DNA from: Candidatus Kapaibacterium sp.
GTDB lineage: Bacteria; Bacteroidota; Ignavibacteria; Kapaibacteriales; UBA4661
Reading direction: 5' to 3'
NCBI GenBank assembly: GCA_004292595.1
Contig: RDXM01000086.1
Span: forward strand, 1 to 64,000
Length of the DNA: 64,000 nucleotides
Part shown: piece after piece, positions 56,033-64,000 of the stretch
Layout of the letters: each line of letters begins with the position of its first letter
Numbering within the stretch: position 1 is the stretch's first letter
Notes under the pieces: model-generated
Seen by the model: only the letters and a program-made list of their open reading frames with translations
What the model was told of the DNA's origin: nothing
Database searches by the model: none
Made by a program: the position numbers and the translations under genes

Positions 56033-56809
56033 ATGCAACAGATAACACACATAAACACACGTCCTCGTTTCTTGAACGAGGAAATTACTTATCCCGATAG
56101 CGACGGTGAACCAATGGCAGAAAACACGAAACAATTTGAAATCATTTCCATGCTGCACGGCGGCATAGATTCGCTCTACAACGACCGCGACGACGTATTT
56201 GTAGCAGGAGATTTATTCTGGTATCCCGTTGAGGGAAACAACAAACTCCGCCTCGCACCAGACGTGATGGTCGTTTTCGGCAGACCGCGCGGGCATCGTG
56301 GCTCGTATATGCAGTGGAAGGAGGAAGATATTGCGCCGCAGGTTGTTATTGAAGTGCTTTCGCCGAGCAATCGTCCCGCCGAAATGATGGATAAACTAGA
56401 CTTTTACGATACCTACGGCGTGGAAGAGTATCTCATGTACGACCCCGAAACACTGGCACTCAAAATCTGGCGACGCACGGGCGGCTATTTGCGCCTTGCC
56501 CATGAGGAAGAGCGTCCGCACAGCGTACATATGAACCTTTCTTTCCATACCGAAGACGGCGAACTCGTCATTACCCGCCACGACGGGCGACGCTTCGAGA
56601 CCTTCCGCCAGCTCTTTTCCCGTGCGGAAATGCAGCACCACGCACTTGTGTTGGAGCAAGAACGCGCAGAACAGGAAAAACAACGCGCAGAGCAGGAAAA
56701 ACAACGTGCGGAGCAGGAAAAACAACGTGCGGAGCGTCTGGCGGCACAGTTGCGAGCGGCTGGTATTGTGCCTGATGATGGGGACGCAGCGCATACTAAA
56801 AATGGGTAA
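56033..56809 (+). CDS. Uma2-family endonuclease-like protein (DUF820, PD-(D/E)XK)
   Basis: 258 aa. The core shows the family pattern: 'LRLAPD77VMVVFGRP', then 'PQVVIE107VLSPSNRPAEMMDKLDFYDTYGVEEYLMYDP'. These are the Asp, Glu and downstream Lys/Tyr features of Uma2 proteins, a restriction-endonuclease-like fold abundant in cyanobacteria and some Bacteroidota; the cellular role is not established. The C-terminus is a coiled coil built of E-Q-E-K-Q-R-A heptads encoded by a ~21-bp tandem repeat (about 56664-56735). It lies in the same direction as, and 190 bases after, the PD-(D/E)XK-like gene at 55162. Identical-stem hairpins flank it on both sides. Confidence 0.9.
   Translation: MQQITHINTRPRFLNEEITYPDSDGEPMAENTKQFEIISMLHGGIDSLYNDRDDVFVAGDLFWYPVEGNNKLRLAPDVMVVFGRPRGHRGSYMQWKEEDIAPQVVIEVLSPSNRPAEMMDKLDFYDTYGVEEYLMYDPETLALKIWRRTGGYLRLAHEEERPHSVHMNLSFHTEDGELVITRHDGRRFETFRQLFSRAEMQHHALVLEQERAEQEKQRAEQEKQRAEQEKQRAERLAAQLRAAGIVPDDGDAAHTKNG
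56664..56735 (+). repeat. 21-bp tandem repeat encoding E-Q-E-K-Q-R-A heptads
   Basis: Just over three copies of a 21-base unit at the 3' end of the Uma2-type gene. Frame-neutral, and likely variable in copy number. Confidence 0.85.
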
Positions 56810-56829
56810 AAATAGAAAGCGCAAGAATG

Positions 56830-56862
56830 AGATGTAGTCCACCTTTGAGGTGGACTACATCT
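56830..56862. repeat. 15-bp-stem perfect hairpin, right copy
   Basis: The same 15-base arms as at 55895-55927, with loop TTG instead of CGA. On the plus strand a T-run follows after 11 bases, so weak termination of the Uma2-type gene is possible. Confidence 0.9.
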
Positions 56863-56949
56863 GAAACAACAAACTTTTTTTAGTCTAGTTTAGGAAACCC
56901 GTTCTACAGTTAGGAAACGGTAGGACGAGAAGAGCGTTTTTGATAAAGT

Positions 56950-59900
56950 CTATCGCACCACGCTCAGGCGCTTCGTCACCACGCCATTCTGCGTCGAAAG
57001 CCGTACCATATAGCTCCCGCTTGGCACATTTTTCAAGGCACTTGTGAGAGTATGCTCTCCTGCCGCTTGTTCCTCAGAGACCAGTATGTGTGCGGTCTTG
57101 CCGCTTGCATCAATGAGCGCGATTTCCACAAAACCGTCCTCGCGCAGCGTGTAGGCAAGAGTAATCTGCTCTTTGGCAGGATTCGGCGCAATCACGGTAA
57201 GCTGCGTACGCTGCGCAGTCGTTACAAGCCGCTTCCCGCCTGCCTTGCAGACGTTCAAGTGCAACACATCTGGCACAAACTCCTCTAATTCCGCACCGTC
57301 CCAAACGATATTTTCTAGTTCAATCACCGTCGTATCAACATCGCCAGCAACGGCGCGGCATCGAATCGTTGCCAAGACCTCGCTGCGACCGTCCCAGCGC
57401 GTTGGCGCGAGTGCGAGGCGTTCAAAACGGTTTTGTGCTGCCGTGTTGCGGATGCGCCAGATGCTGCGCTCTTGCTCGGTCAGCACGAGAACATTGCGGT
57501 CGTAGCGCAGCGTCCCGCTCACAAGCAAACTCGTATTTTTTACCAACTCTGTACGATTGCCACCCGCAAGAAATACCTCCAAGGTAACGATCGCGCCTGG
57601 CGCAATACCGTGCGCTTTTTCGCTCTCTTTCACGCGAACGCCCACCTGCGCTGTCGGTTCGTTGCCCGTGCGCGGACGTGCGAAAACGTTCAATGCTACA
57701 TTGACCACTTCGTTCCGCACAGGCACAGGCGGCGTGGCGTTTGGATTTCCCTCGAACTCCGCTTCATACCGCATCAAACCCGTTGGCAAGCGCCCTGTTT
57801 GCAAGGCACGGACGCGGAGCGGCACGGCAATCGTGTCATTCGCACCAACAGCAAGCCCACTTTTATCGCGGTCAAAAACAAAAGCATATTCCCTGCCACG
57901 CGCATCAATGCTAAGATTTTTCAAGAGTGCCGTGCGGTCGCCGCGATTGATAACCTGCGCCGAAGCCATGCGCGTCTGCCCCGCCAGCACGGTATCGAAG
58001 CGCGGCGGAATCACTTTCAAGCCACTCGCCGAACCCGTCAGACGCGAGGTCAATACCTGCGTTTGAGCATTCGTGCTTGTGCCAATGGCGAAGCTAAGGC
58101 GAACATCAGCTTCTTGTGGAATAAGCGTTTGTGGGAGAAACCGCACTGCTACTCGCACCGAGCCGCCCACTGGCACAACGAGATTTTGCACGGCATCGAA
58201 CACAAAGGCAGGATTCGTGCTGGCGATAGCGATAAGGCGCACGGGCGCAGCCGTGATATTCCGCACCGTAAACACACCAACGCCAGTATCTAAGCGGGCT
58301 ATCGTGCCAAATTCTACTTTATCTCCTCCCAAAACCACATCACGCCCCGCCGTGGTAAACGAGCCACTGGCAAACGCGCCGCTTCCCCGCACATTTTCTG
58401 CTCGAACACGCCAGAAATACTGGGTGAGCGGCGACAGTGGAAATGGCATGACAGATACTCCTGCGCCCGCGAGCATTTGTCCAGAACGAGCAACGCGAAC
58501 AGCAGCAAGTATTTCCGCGCTTTGTTCAACGGCTGTGGTGGCGAGAATATTGGTGAAATCTTGCGCCCCAGCAAGTTCAAAACGGTACACACCCGCGCCA
58601 CGCACACTCGACCATGCAAAATTTGGTACAGGCGAAACATCTATGGCATTCGCACTTGGCTCCAGAAGCCGCACCAGTTCTTGCGGCGCAGCGGCTGGCT
58701 GCACAACAAGCACGGTGAAGGGCTGCGTCGGCAAGATTAGTTCTGGCAAAAGCGTACTCCGAACTTCCACTCCATATTTTCCCGCTATTTCAGCCGTGCA
58801 GCGAGCATTCACAAGGCTTGCAGAGGTCGCGCCTGAAAGAATGTTGGAATCCAAACGCCAGCGATACGTGTTCTGGCTGCCGCGAGCATTGATGGTGAGG
58901 GTGAGTTCTGAATCCAGCACCGCCGTCGTCGCGCCCGTGATAGCGAGAACGGTCTTTTGTGGAGAATAGAGAAACGCCCGTGTTGATGCGGCTTGCGAAG
59001 GAATGAGTTGTTGCTCCAACGTGGCAAAATCAAACAGGTTGTTCTGCATGGCGAGCGTGTCTAAGCGGTTAATCAGAGTAAAGTTCGGTGCTGCCGAAAA
59101 CTGATTGTTACTCACATCCAGAACGCGGAGGCGAATCAAGTCCTGAAACGATGCGGGTATTGCACCAGAAAAACGATTTCCCGCAAGCGAAAGCTCGCGC
59201 AAATTTCGGAGACCGCCCAGTTCTGGCGGTAACGCGCCCGAAAGCTGATTTTGTGCAAGGTCGAGCCGTTGCAAGCCCGTGAGTGCCTGTGCGCTGGCGC
59301 GGACTTTTCCAGCAGGTGCGCCCCAGGACGCAGGAATACTGCCTGTGAGACGATTACCACGCAAATTCAGCACTTGCAGCGTTTCGGGTGCGCCGAGCGT
59401 GGGCGGTAATTCCCCAGAAAGCTGATTATTGCTTGCATCGAAGACCACAAGCGTTGGTTTTTCTCCAAAACACGCGGGAATGGTGCCAGAAAAAAGATTA
59501 TTGCTCACGTTCAGCATTTCCACGCGGTTCAGACAGCAAAGCCCTTCCAGTGTTCCCTCGAAACGGCAATTTGCTAGATTCAGCTCGCGCAAATGTGCCA
59601 ATGAACAGATGTTTGCAAGTGTGCCGAAGAGCGTAGTATTGCTCAGGTTCAGGCTTTCGAGCGCAGTGAGCGCGGGAAAAAGTGCGGAAACGTCGCCCGA
59701 AATGGCATTGCCTGACCAATCCAGCACCCGCAAGCCCGACAACGCTCGCAACGCCTCCACTGCTGCTGGCGAAAGACTGCCCCGCAGACCATTCGTCGGT
59801 AAACGAAGTTCGGAAACGCGACCATTTGCCAGCACCACGCCGAACCACGTCGAAACGTTGTCCGCAAGCCAGTTGGTGTTGTTCGTCCAATTCGCGCCGC

Positions 59901-62900
59901 CAGCAGCGCGGTACAAGGCTGTAAGCGCGGTGGAATCTTGCGCCGAAACGGGAACGTAAAAAACAGAACGCGGGTCGAAAATAAACGTACCACTTGTGGA
60001 AAGCGCACCAGAACTGGTCTGCACGGTTATTGCGCCGCTTGGTACTGTTCCGAGCGTTACTTGAATGAGATTTGGCGAAATGATGCGGAAGCTCTGCACG
60101 GGAACGCCTCCCACCAACACCGCTTGGATGCTACCTCTGGGAGCTATGCCGAAATTCTGTCCCGTGATGGTGAGCGTGGTTGTAGAAGAGCCTGTTTGCG
60201 GCGAAAAGCCCGTGATTGCAGGAATGTTGGCGGCTTGCACGGTGAGTGCGAGCGCAGCAGTGGTGCTGCTTGTGCGACCGTTTTGTGTGGTGGTGAGCGT
60301 TACAAATACGGGCTGTTGTGTGGCGGAGCTAGAAACTACGCCGCTTGGCACAATGAAACGAAGTGAACCGTCTGGTTGAACAATCGCCTCGGCAAGAATG
60401 CCACCGATAGAAACCTCACCAATAATCGTTGTGGCGGTTGTTCCCGCGAGGCGAAGAATTGCTGTGCCGCCTTCCACAATCGGATTTGGCTCAATGCTGG
60501 TTATGGTCGGCTGCGCGGGCGGGAGAATCGTGAGCGATTGCCCAAAAGTCGCTGTGCCGCCGAGCGTTGAAAATCGGATACTTGCTTGGCTGGACTGCAC
60601 ATCGTTGGGCAAGGCTGGCACAAGCGCGGTGAGGACTGTTCCAGAAGTATTCAGCGTGAAAGCAGTCGGGATGCCGCCCACAAGCAACACGCCACTCAAA
60701 GCAAGATTTTGTCCCGTTATCGTGAAGGGCGTTCCCGCAACACCGCTTGTGGTCTGGACTGCGGAGATTGTTGGCGGCTGAACAACGGTGAGTTGTTGAT
60801 TGCTCGTTGTCGTGCCGCCGGGCGTAGTGAAGGTGAGCATTCCCGTTTGCGCGTTGGCGGGAAGCTGCACCGATGCTCGCGTGGGAGAATTGACCGTTGC
60901 GGGCAGCACGAAACCATTCAAGCGGACTTGCGTTTGATTTTGGATAAAATTCGCGCCCGTCACCGTGAGAATGCTGTTTTGTGCGACCACGCTCGGCGAA
61001 AAGCCAATAATGGTCGGCGGTGGAACAACCGAGAGCATCTGCGAGGACGTAACCGTGCCGCCTTGCGCTCGCACGGTGAGCGTACCCGACGTGATTGCTT
61101 GGAAGCGCACCGTAATTTGTGTGGGAGAGTTTACAACAACAGAACTCGCCGTACCATTCCCCAGCGAAACCAGTAACGACGCACCGAGCGAAGCATTTGT
61201 TGTCGTGAAAAAATTTGTTCCTGTTATCACGATGTCTTGATTCAGCCCAACAATCGGCGGCTGGATGCTCGTGATGGTTGGTGCGCCGATGAAGGTGAAT
61301 TGTGTAGCGGTTGTGGCAGAAGAAAAGCTGGAAGTCCTGACAGTTACTGCTCCCGACGCACCATTACCGACAATAGCTCTTATCTGCGAAGCGGAATCTA
61401 CCGTAAAGGACTGCACGGGAACGCCGCCAAAGAACACGCCTGTAACGGTGTTAAAATTTGCTCCGTTGATAATAACCGTTGTGCCAGATGTGCCTGACAA
61501 TGGGCTGAAACTGGTGATAGCAACGGTGGGCGGCGGCGGAACAAACGGCGTGCCAAGCGTGAAGGTGCTGAAGCCAGTGAAGGGCGCACTCACAATGCGC
61601 GTAGCTGACACGGAATCCCGACCAATGCTGGTGTACGCGCCCGTGAGCGTTGGGGACTTTGCCACCACTGCATTCAGAGGAATCGTTGGTGCGTCGCTCT
61701 CAAGGCGGATGCGGGTGGAAAGGATATCGCCCGAAACAAGATTCACATTCCAGTACGTGCCAGAAAGAAGGCTATTCAGCGTGGAATCTGCCCTGCCGCC
61801 GGTCGCGCCGGTGAAGGCTTCAGCTTGCACAAGCGGCGCGTTACCGCCTGTTTTGGGCGAAACAATACTCACGGGCAGATACCGCCCGTTTTTGCCAACA
61901 GGAAACAGCCACGTATCAGGAATGGTCTGGTTTCTGGGGAGATTCCGTGCAAGCATTCCATCAACGTAGGAATGTGCGTTACCGCCCAGAATGCCTATAA
62001 CAGAGACATCCGTGAGCGTGAGCAGATTCGGTGGATTGACAACAAGTACGCCTTGCGTAAACGTGATACCCCCGAAGTTGAGCGACGAACCAAGCACGAG
62101 GCGCATTCCTGGGCGGTTGAGGAAAATTCGTCCGTTATACGTATTGCCAATAAACCCAAGTGTACCAGTAACAGAGCCGCTTCCAATAAACTGCATCTGC
62201 ACAGAAGGAGAAACCCCCGTCGCATCAATTGAGCCATTGAGAAGAAGCGGACCGCCAAAGAGTAGATTATTGCTTGCTACGGGGATTTTGATTATGCCAT
62301 TGAGCGTCAACGGACCCGAAAAAAATGTTGGACCAACAAGCCGCATTACGCTGGCAGTGCCAATCGTGCTTGTGCCTTCGAGCGTTAATGCTGACGAACA
62401 CGTCAGAGTACCAGCATTATTCACATTCAGATTAGAGATAATAGGGGCTGGGAACAATGGTAATTCTGTACCAGTGGTAATATTTCCTGTGCCAGAATAG
62501 AGCAGCGTAGAGCCTACGTCGTACACAAGCGTTGGATTTGGGGAGCCAACTGTCCCAGCACCAGCAACACGCTCAAGCGTTCCGCCATTGCGCACAACAA
62601 CGCGGTTTATTGGCATTGAAGCCGTGAGACTTGCTGCAGCACCGGCAAACCGAAGCGTTCCGCCGCTCTGAATCTCCACTTGCCCGCCTGCGCCGAGTGC
62701 GACGGAATTAACTGGAAAAACTAGTCTTGACGCAACAACAACGCTATCGTTAAATGTTTGTGGAGGTCCAGTAATGGCGAGGTCGCCAGAGGATTTTTGG
62801 ACGTACAATTTGCCGTTCATAGTTGTGGGAACGATAGAAGTCATCACATCGCCCGCACCTGTGTAGCGGAGGCTTGTATTTGCGTTGAACGTCGGCACTG

Positions 62901-64000
62901 GTCCCGACCATCCTGCTGTACCTATCATTTCAATTTCCCCGCCGCCGCTCACTGTTACTCCCATGCCGTTAATGAATTGTCCAGCAATGCGCACTTTTAT
63001 CGTACCTGTCCACGTGTCTGGTAAGGTGGTCGTTACCGTAACACCTAAGGGAATAAAACAAGACCTATTCGGAAACGACCCCCAATTGAAGCCTTGAATG
63101 GTTATGTTGCTGTTGATGGTTACTTCTGCAGTCGCGGCAGCCGTCCCGCCGGGCTTGTCTATTTGAATATCACCTGCAATACTGCTGATAGCGGGTTTAC
63201 CCGCAACCGCCGCAACATTTGCCGTTTGATTCCCATAACCAACAAAGCTACACGTACCAACCGCCCCATATGTCAATGTGCCACCACCCGTACCAAGTTG
63301 GAATGCGCCCGCGAGTGCGCTTGTGCCATTGATGCCATCGGCACGGGAAGTACGCATAACGCCGTTTATGGTCAATGCTGCGCCGTTTTCCAAGCGAAGG
63401 CTGGCTTGTTTCCCAAGAGTTATTGCGCCAGTAATCGGCTGTGTATTCGTTGCGCCGCGCAGAACAATCGTTATCGCAGAAAGTTCGCTCAGTTGCGTAA
63501 CATCGCCCATTTCTATTCTGCCAGAATTATTGAACGAGCCATTGACGGTCAGGGTGCGCGAAGGAGAGCTTTGAAAGCGAACAATATTGCCTGGAGCACC
63601 CGTATTATTGATGGTTAGGTTATTGACAGTTTGCGAGGGAATATTGGTAACAACGTGTACTGTGCTGGTGGGCGGGTCGAAGATAATATCATCCGTCGGC
63701 AGAGGTGTGGTGCGGGCGGGAGTCCAGTTGTTAGGGTTTTGGTAATCGGTGTTTATCAAGCCGTTCCACGTGTAGGTAGGGCTTGGTGCGCCTCCAGTAA
63801 GGCGAGCAACATAATTCCGCGCAGTTACATCGTAATTGGTGAAACTGCCTCCCACGACGATATTCCCGTCCGCCTGTAGAGCAAGCGTATTCACATTGTT
63901 ATCCAGCCCCGTCCCCGTTTGAGTGAAGGTCATATCGAGCGTTCCGTCGGCATTCAAGCGGGTAATACGATTTCGTGTCATGCTGTTGTAGGTAGTGAAT
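56950..64000 (-). CDS. Giant 4 (5' end outside window): secreted beta-helix/TIG/LRR protein with T9SS sorting domain
   Basis: At least 2349 residues. The frame is open to the window edge and the ATG at 63981 is internal: the preceding codons (F-T-T-Y-N-S) complete a delta-60/DUF5122 blade, 'SMTRNRITRLNADGTLDMTF'. Order by position: delta-60 repeats (>63780); beta-helix-like region (~61560-63780); six TIG domains (~59960-61540); leucine-rich repeats with N-W-L ... W-F-G-V cap and an 'L-C-C-L' unit (~59040-59950); Ig-like (~58720-58950); FN3-like (~58360-58690); ASH/HYDIN-like (~57680-58330); cohesin-like (~57270-57670); sorting domain (56950-57220, 'APNPAKEQITLAY ... GSYMVRL'). Same family as giants 1-3 and same direction as giant 3. 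Signal peptide and most of the propeller head are not in the window. Confidence 0.9.
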   Translation of the reverse strand, partial: FTTYNSMTRNRITRLNADGTLDMTFTQTGTGLDNNVNTLALQADGNIVVGGSFTNYDVTARNYVARLTGGAPSPTYTWNGLINTDYQNPNNWTPARTTPLPTDDIIFDPPTSTVHVVTNIPSQTVNNLTINNTGAPGNIVRFQSSPSRTLTVNGSFNNSGRIEMGDVTQLSELSAITIVLRGATNTQPITGAITLGKQASLRLENGAALTINGVMRTSRADGINGTSALAGAFQLGTGGGTLTYGAVGTCSFVGYGNQTANVAAVAGKPAISSIAGDIQIDKPGGTAAATAEVTINSNITIQGFNWGSFPNRSCFIPLGVTVTTTLPDTWTGTIKVRIAGQFINGMGVTVSGGGEIEMIGTAGWSGPVPTFNANTSLRYTGAGDVMTSIVPTTMNGKLYVQKSSGDLAITGPPQTFNDSVVVASRLVFPVNSVALGAGGQVEIQSGGTLRFAGAAASLTASMPINRVVVRNGGTLERVAGAGTVGSPNPTLVYDVGSTLLYSGTGNITTGTELPLFPAPIISNLNVNNAGTLTCSSALTLEGTSTIGTASVMRLVGPTFFSGPLTLNGIIKIPVASNNLLFGGPLLLNGSIDATGVSPSVQMQFIGSGSVTGTLGFIGNTYNGRIFLNRPGMRLVLGSSLNFGGITFTQGVLVVNPPNLLTLTDVSVIGILGGNAHSYVDGMLARNLPRNQTIPDTWLFPVGKNGRYLPVSIVSPKTGGNAPLVQAEAFTGATGGRADSTLNSLLSGTYWNVNLVSGDILSTRIRLESDAPTIPLNAVVAKSPTLTGAYTSIGRDSVSATRIVSAPFTGFSTFTLGTPFVPPPPTVAITSFSPLSGTSGTTVIINGANFNTVTGVFFGGVPVQSFTVDSASQIRAIVGNGASGAVTVRTSSFSSATTATQFTFIGAPTITSIQPPIVGLNQDIVITGTNFFTTTNASLGASLLVSLGNGTASSVVVNSPTQITVRFQAITSGTLTVRAQGGTVTSSQMLSVVPPPTIIGFSPSVVAQNSILTVTGANFIQNQTQVRLNGFVLPATVNSPTRASVQLPANAQTGMLTFTTPGGTTTSNQQLTVVQPPTISAVQTTSGVAGTPFTITGQNLALSGVLLVGGIPTAFTLNTSGTVLTALVPALPNDVQSSQASIRFSTLGGTATFGQSLTILPPAQPTITSIEPNPIVEGGTAILRLAGTTATTIIGEVSIGGILAEAIVQPDGSLRFIVPSGVVSSSATQQPVFVTLTTTQNGRTSSTTAALALTVQAANIPAITGFSPQTGSSTTTLTITGQNFGIAPRGSIQAVLVGGVPVQSFRIISPNLIQVTLGTVPSGAITVQTSSGALSTSGTFIFDPRSVFYVPVSAQDSTALTALYRAAGGANWTNNTNWLADNVSTWFGVVLANGRVSELRLPTNGLRGSLSPAAVEALRALSGLRVLDWSGNAISGDVSALFPALTALESLNLSNTTLFGTLANICSLAHLRELNLANCRFEGTLEGLCCLNRVEMLNVSNNLFSGTIPACFGEKPTLVVFDASNNQLSGELPPTLGAPETLQVLNLRGNRLTGSIPASWGAPAGKVRASAQALTGLQRLDLAQNQLSGALPPELGGLRNLRELSLAGNRFSGAIPASFQDLIRLRVLDVSNNQFSAAPNFTLINRLDTLAMQNNLFDFATLEQQLIPSQAASTRAFLYSPQKTVLAITGATTAVLDSELTLTINARGSQNTYRWRLDSNILSGATSASLVNARCTAEIAGKYGVEVRSTLLPELILPTQPFTVLVVQPAAAPQELVRLLEPSANAIDVSPVPNFAWSSVRGAGVYRFELAGAQDFTNILATTAVEQSAEILAAVRVARSGQMLAGAGVSVMPFPLSPLTQYFWRVRAENVRGSGAFASGSFTTAGRDVVLGGDKVEFGTIARLDTGVGVFTVRNITAAPVRLIAIASTNPAFVFDAVQNLVVPVGGSVRVAVRFLPQTLIPQEADVRLSFAIGTSTNAQTQVLTSRLTGSASGLKVIPPRFDTVLAGQTRMASAQVINRGDRTALLKNLSIDARGREYAFVFDRDKSGLAVGANDTIAVPLRVRALQTGRLPTGLMRYEAEFEGNPNATPPVPVRNEVVNVALNVFARPRTGNEPTAQVGVRVKESEKAHGIAPGAIVTLEVFLAGGNRTELVKNTSLLVSGTLRYDRNVLVLTEQERSIWRIRNTAAQNRFERLALAPTRWDGRSEVLATIRCRAVAGDVDTTVIELENIVWDGAELEEFVPDVLHLNVCKAGGKRLVTTAQRTQLTVIAPNPAKEQITLAYTLREDGFVEIALIDASGKTAHILVSEEQAAGEHTLTSALKNVPSGSYMVRLSTQNGVVTKRLSVVR

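Overview
The window looks like a chromosomal segment of a moderate-GC Gram-negative bacterium of the Bacteroidota/Chlorobi/Ignavibacteria (FCB) group. The grounds are a CusA efflux pump fused to a TolC-like domain, few Shine-Dalgarno sequences, and four giant secreted proteins. All four giants end in what looks like a type IX secretion (Por) C-terminal sorting domain. The lineage is inferred from gene content. No rRNA, tRNA, CRISPR array or T9SS machinery gene was seen.

Layout. 1-3968: the 3' part of a heavy-metal RND pump fused to an outer-membrane channel domain, followed by its His-rich adaptor lipoprotein. 4060-5574 (minus): a di-haem lipoprotein of the DUF1111 family. 5891-6613: an exported VanX-type D-Ala-D-Ala dipeptidase. 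Both convergent gene pairs here are separated by bidirectional terminators. 6717-22055 (minus): giant 1, 5112 aa. 22114-23001 (minus): an Rpn-type PD-(D/E)XK nuclease. 23206-24237: a dead IS4-family element lying against a truncated helix-turn-helix transposase fragment. 24298-24457: a MITE-like element. 24721-40383: giant 2, about 5220 aa. 40383-41159: two inverted copies of one terminator enclosing a second MITE-like element and an internally deleted IS. 41159-54589 (minus): giant 3, 4476 aa. 55162-55842: a small PD-(D/E)XK-like protein. 56033-56809: a Uma2-type endonuclease bracketed by two identical-stem hairpins. 56950-64000 (minus): giant 4, whose N-terminus lies beyond the window.

The giants are the core of the window. 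They share one C-terminal cassette: several IPT/TIG domains, a plant-like 'SGxIP' leucine-rich repeat block, an Ig-like domain, a fibronectin-III-like domain, ASH/HYDIN-like domains, a possible cohesin-like domain, a conserved C-x-A-G-G-x-R-L linker and the sorting domain. Their N-terminal heads differ. Giant 1 has one six-bladed NHL propeller and six units of Big_5-like domain plus seven-repeat FG-GAP propeller. Giant 2 has five TIG + six-bladed NHL units in the order A-B-A-B-A, then a beta-helix-like region. Giant 3 has two seven-repeat 'YVGGxF' propellers and two NHL propellers around a beta-helix-like region. Giant 4 shows a delta-60 (DUF5122) repeat and a beta-helix-like region. I read them as a paralogous family of surface or secreted adhesin-like proteins that swap whole propellers on a constant stalk and anchor. 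Three nuclease-fold genes and several repeat elements lie between them, which suggests recombination drives their diversification; that link is inference.
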